64,000 nt of DNA, from positions 19,713 through 83,712 of the forward strand of contig JAJDNM010000149.1 of NCBI GenBank assembly GCA_022340665.1, in the 5' to 3' direction. The notes under the pieces are model-generated. The model saw nothing but the letters and a program-made list of their open reading frames with translations, was not told the origin of the DNA and ran no database searches. Shown piece after piece: positions 62,224-64,000 of the stretch (position 1 is the stretch's first letter; every line of letters starts with the position of its first letter). The DNA comes from Acidobacteriota bacterium. GTDB lineage: Bacteria; Acidobacteriota; Thermoanaerobaculia; Thermoanaerobaculales; Sulfomarinibacteraceae. A program made the translations under genes and the position numbers.

Positions 62224-62349
62224 ATGGATCGGTATCGCATAGCCATGATCGACTACGAGGTCACCGTTCGATGGGAGCTGACAAGGATCCTGGAGATGAA
62301 CACCAAAAATTTCCGCACGGAGGAGGGTAGGTCGAGATGTCTATCGTGA
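62224..62349 (+). pseudogene. Possible receiver-domain relic or mini-ORF
   Basis: A 41-codon frame beginning MDRYRIAMIDYEVTVRWELT and ending shortly after RILEMNTKNF. The first 25 residues look like the opening of a response-regulator receiver (strand, then IDYE in place of the acidic DDE, then the first helix). The match stops there and the frame runs 13 bases into the next gene. It may be the leftover of a deleted response regulator that once paired with the upstream kinase, or a short leader peptide. Confidence 0.35.
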
Positions 62350-63857
62350 TGATCTCGGGCAACGCGCAGAGCGGGAAAGAAGAGCTGGCAGAAGGGTTGG
62401 CAGGAAAGACTGGTTGGCCGTTGGTCTCCAGGGAGGAGCTGGTGGATCTCGCCCGTCAGCGGGGCATAAAAACGGGCCGCCTCGAGGTCTCCGTCTTGAA
62501 GCGGCCGTCGACGCGAGAGCGTCTCTCCCGGGAGAAGAACCTCTATCTTGCGTATCTGACGGCAGCGCTGTGCGAGAGAGCTGGCGACGGCAATCTGATT
62601 TACAGCGGCCGGTCCGGGCATTTGCTGCTGCCCGGAGTCACTCACCGGCTCAGGGTTGGCCTGACCCAGCCCCGTGAGACCCGCGTGCAGCGTGCGGCGC
62701 GCGAGCTCAACATATCCCATCAAAAAGCCGACCAGTACCTGCGGGAGCTGGACGAGGACTTCGAGAAGTGGGCGCGTTTCGTGCACCGAGTGGACGCGTC
62801 GGCTCCGGGGCAGTTTGACCTTTTCCTGAACCTGGAGAACCTGGGTTTGAGCAACGCGGCAGGCATCCTGTGCGAAATGGCCGAGCTGGCCGACTTCCGC
62901 CCAACCCCTGCAAGTCGTAAACGTGTTGCCGACATCCAGCTCGCGGCTCGGGCCAGGCTCGATCTCGCCTTCGATCCGAGAACTGCTGATGCCGACCTCC
63001 AGGTGCAGGCGGATGGCGGCGTACTCACCGTCACCTACACGCCGGCACAGGAGTCCTTCTCTGATGCGATACCAGAGGTGCTCGCTGCCCTCGAGGGCTG
63101 CCAGGAGATCCGCTGCACGATGGCCGAGACCAGCATTCTTTGGATCCAGGAGCGCTTCAGCACCGCCTCCGACAGCTTCCAGCACATCAGCTCACTGGCC
63201 CAGCGTTGGGGAGCGGCGATCGAGCTCATGCGGTTGATTCCTCCAGGGGCGGCGGGCGGCGACGCGGCGGGTGTTGAGATCGCCGAGCAGACGAGTCGCG
63301 CGCTCCCGTACCGACAGCCTTCTCCAACCGGGGGCGTCGAGGATGACGAGCCGCAGCCCGTCACCGAGGACGGCGGTCTCCGGGAGACCCAGGAGGAGCT
63401 CGTTGGTCTCGGCCGCTCGGGCGGTCAGAACACGGTGCGCGGAGGCTGTGATGAAATCATCATGACTTCAGAAGGAGACGACAAATACTCGCTGGTTGTG
63501 ATTGGCGACCTTTTCCTCTCCAAGGACCAGTCGGCGAGGAAGCGCATGACCCGGGAGCTGGCGCTCGATCTGCGCGATCGCCTCAAGGCGGCGGTGATCA
63601 CCTCCGACGAGCTCGGCTCGGAATTCTCGCTGAGCGCCCGCCACGTGGTGAAGTTTGTCGGCCACATCTGCCTGGTTTTGATCGCACTCTTCCTGGTCTT
63701 CACCCACCAGGCCGAGGTCCTCGACTTTATCGGCGGATCACTCCACTCCCGTGTGCCGTGGCTGTCCGCAGTGGCGGTCGTGATTTTCGTTCCCGTGTTC
63801 GCATTTCTCTACGCCAGCGTGACGCAGCTGGCCTTGCGTCTGCTTCGCATTGAATGA
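62337..63857 (+). CDS. Cytidylate-kinase-like protein with C-terminal membrane domain
   Basis: 506 residues, ATG at 62337 after GAGGAGGG. N-terminal kinase-like domain with IVMISGNAQSGKEELAEGLA (Walker-A-like GxxxxGK, but Glu follows the Lys where Ser/Thr is usual), then REELVDLARQRG, LIYSGRSGHLLL and RAARELNISHQKADQYLREL. The middle (about 190-320) has a BON-like alpha/beta part (LQVQADGGVLTVTYTP). A Pro/Gly/Glu-rich linker leads to two TM helices (about 440-460 and 475-500). It is related to the protein at 57276 but larger and membrane-bound. Function unknown; it sits before a TauE/SafE transporter. Confidence 0.83.
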   Translation: MSIVMISGNAQSGKEELAEGLAGKTGWPLVSREELVDLARQRGIKTGRLEVSVLKRPSTRERLSREKNLYLAYLTAALCERAGDGNLIYSGRSGHLLLPGVTHRLRVGLTQPRETRVQRAARELNISHQKADQYLRELDEDFEKWARFVHRVDASAPGQFDLFLNLENLGLSNAAGILCEMAELADFRPTPASRKRVADIQLAARARLDLAFDPRTADADLQVQADGGVLTVTYTPAQESFSDAIPEVLAALEGCQEIRCTMAETSILWIQERFSTASDSFQHISSLAQRWGAAIELMRLIPPGAAGGDAAGVEIAEQTSRALPYRQPSPTGGVEDDEPQPVTEDGGLRETQEELVGLGRSGGQNTVRGGCDEIIMTSEGDDKYSLVVIGDLFLSKDQSARKRMTRELALDLRDRLKAAVITSDELGSEFSLSARHVVKFVGHICLVLIALFLVFTHQAEVLDFIGGSLHSRVPWLSAVAVVIFVPVFAFLYASVTQLALRLLRIE

Positions 63858-63881
63858 AAAGGACCAACAACGGAGTCGAAC

Positions 63882-64000
63882 ATGCACGAGCTTCTAGCCC
63901 TCAAATACATCGACATCAATCTCGCCATCGCCCTTCAGGTTGTCCTGCTCGGCTTCATAGGCGGCATCCTGAGCGGTTTCATCGGGAGCGGTGGGGCCTT
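63882..64000 (+). CDS. TauE/SafE-family anion exporter (3' truncated by window)
   Basis: Only 39 codons are present, MHELLALKYIDINLAIAL and then QVVLLGFIGGILSGFIGSGG. The ILSGFIGSGG turn after the first helix is the signature of the TauE/SafE (sulfite exporter) family. It follows the second cytidylate-kinase-like gene by 24 bp with a CGGAG site, so it probably ends that operon or continues it beyond the window. Confidence 0.75.
   Translation, partial: MHELLALKYIDINLAIALQVVLLGFIGGILSGFIGSGGA

Overview
This is a high-GC window (about 60% or slightly more) of a Gram-negative-type bacterial chromosome. It holds about 54 supportable protein genes, two of them cut by the window edges. I found no rRNA, tRNA, CRISPR array, transposase or phage gene. 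The gene mix suggests an Acidobacteriota-like lineage, perhaps Thermoanaerobaculia or Holophagae. Pointers are a giant TPR/Ser-Thr kinase/WD40 protein, cytidylate-kinase-like proteins beside SLC13 and TauE/SafE transporters, an FHA-adenylate cyclase and glycine-rich RRM proteins. This placement is inference; no phylogenetic marker was compared.

Layout. 1-10.6 kb: a UbiA-type prenyltransferase fragment; a peptide-ABC-importer operon (binding protein, two permeases, M20 peptidase) with no ATPase gene in view; purH; two small coupled genes; a polyprenyl diphosphate synthase; a TPR orphan in an AT-rich patch. 10.6-22 kb: dnaE, a penicillin-acylase-family protein without a signal peptide, and the 1738-aa kinase/WD40 receptor. 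22-31 kb: metabolic genes (FAH-family hydrolase, SDR, a second peptide-binding lipoprotein, asnA, ridA, yidD, a glpK-monoglyceride lipase pair, an MscS-type channel). 31-42.6 kb: class V aminotransferase, CPBP protease, Fe-S protein, E1-type 2-oxoacid dehydrogenase pair, SUI1/YciH, MerR-like and XRE/S24-like regulators, a HIRAN-like protein and an FHA-cyclase. 42.7-50.8 kb: two duplicated RRM units with matching structured leaders and terminators, a Tat-exported DUF3795 protein, an SRPBCC protein, a haloalkane-dehalogenase-like enzyme behind a tiny membrane peptide, and secreted or esterase-like proteins. 50.9-64 kb: an ion-transport and signalling island: ClC channel, KtrB/TrkH, KtrA/TrkA, a structured leader, SLC13-RCK transporter, cytidylate-kinase-like protein, histidine kinase, response regulator, second histidine kinase, second cytidylate-kinase-like protein and TauE/SafE.

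Intergenic DNA is unusually rich in degenerate word-like repeats: ATTC-based words, CATCCAG-based words, AGCCGTNA tandems and CATTCC-type inverted repeats. Many sit around a G-rich core. They sometimes run into gene ends.

The strongest candidates for undescribed biology are: (i) the duplicated RRM leader RNA, three hairpins with a compensatory base change between copies; (ii) the transport/signalling island with two cytidylate-kinase-like proteins whose nucleotide-binding loops are altered; (iii) the hairpin-rich leader before the SLC13 gene; (iv) the composite G-rich/word-repeat elements; and (v) the 28-residue membrane peptide coupled to a dehalogenase-like gene.
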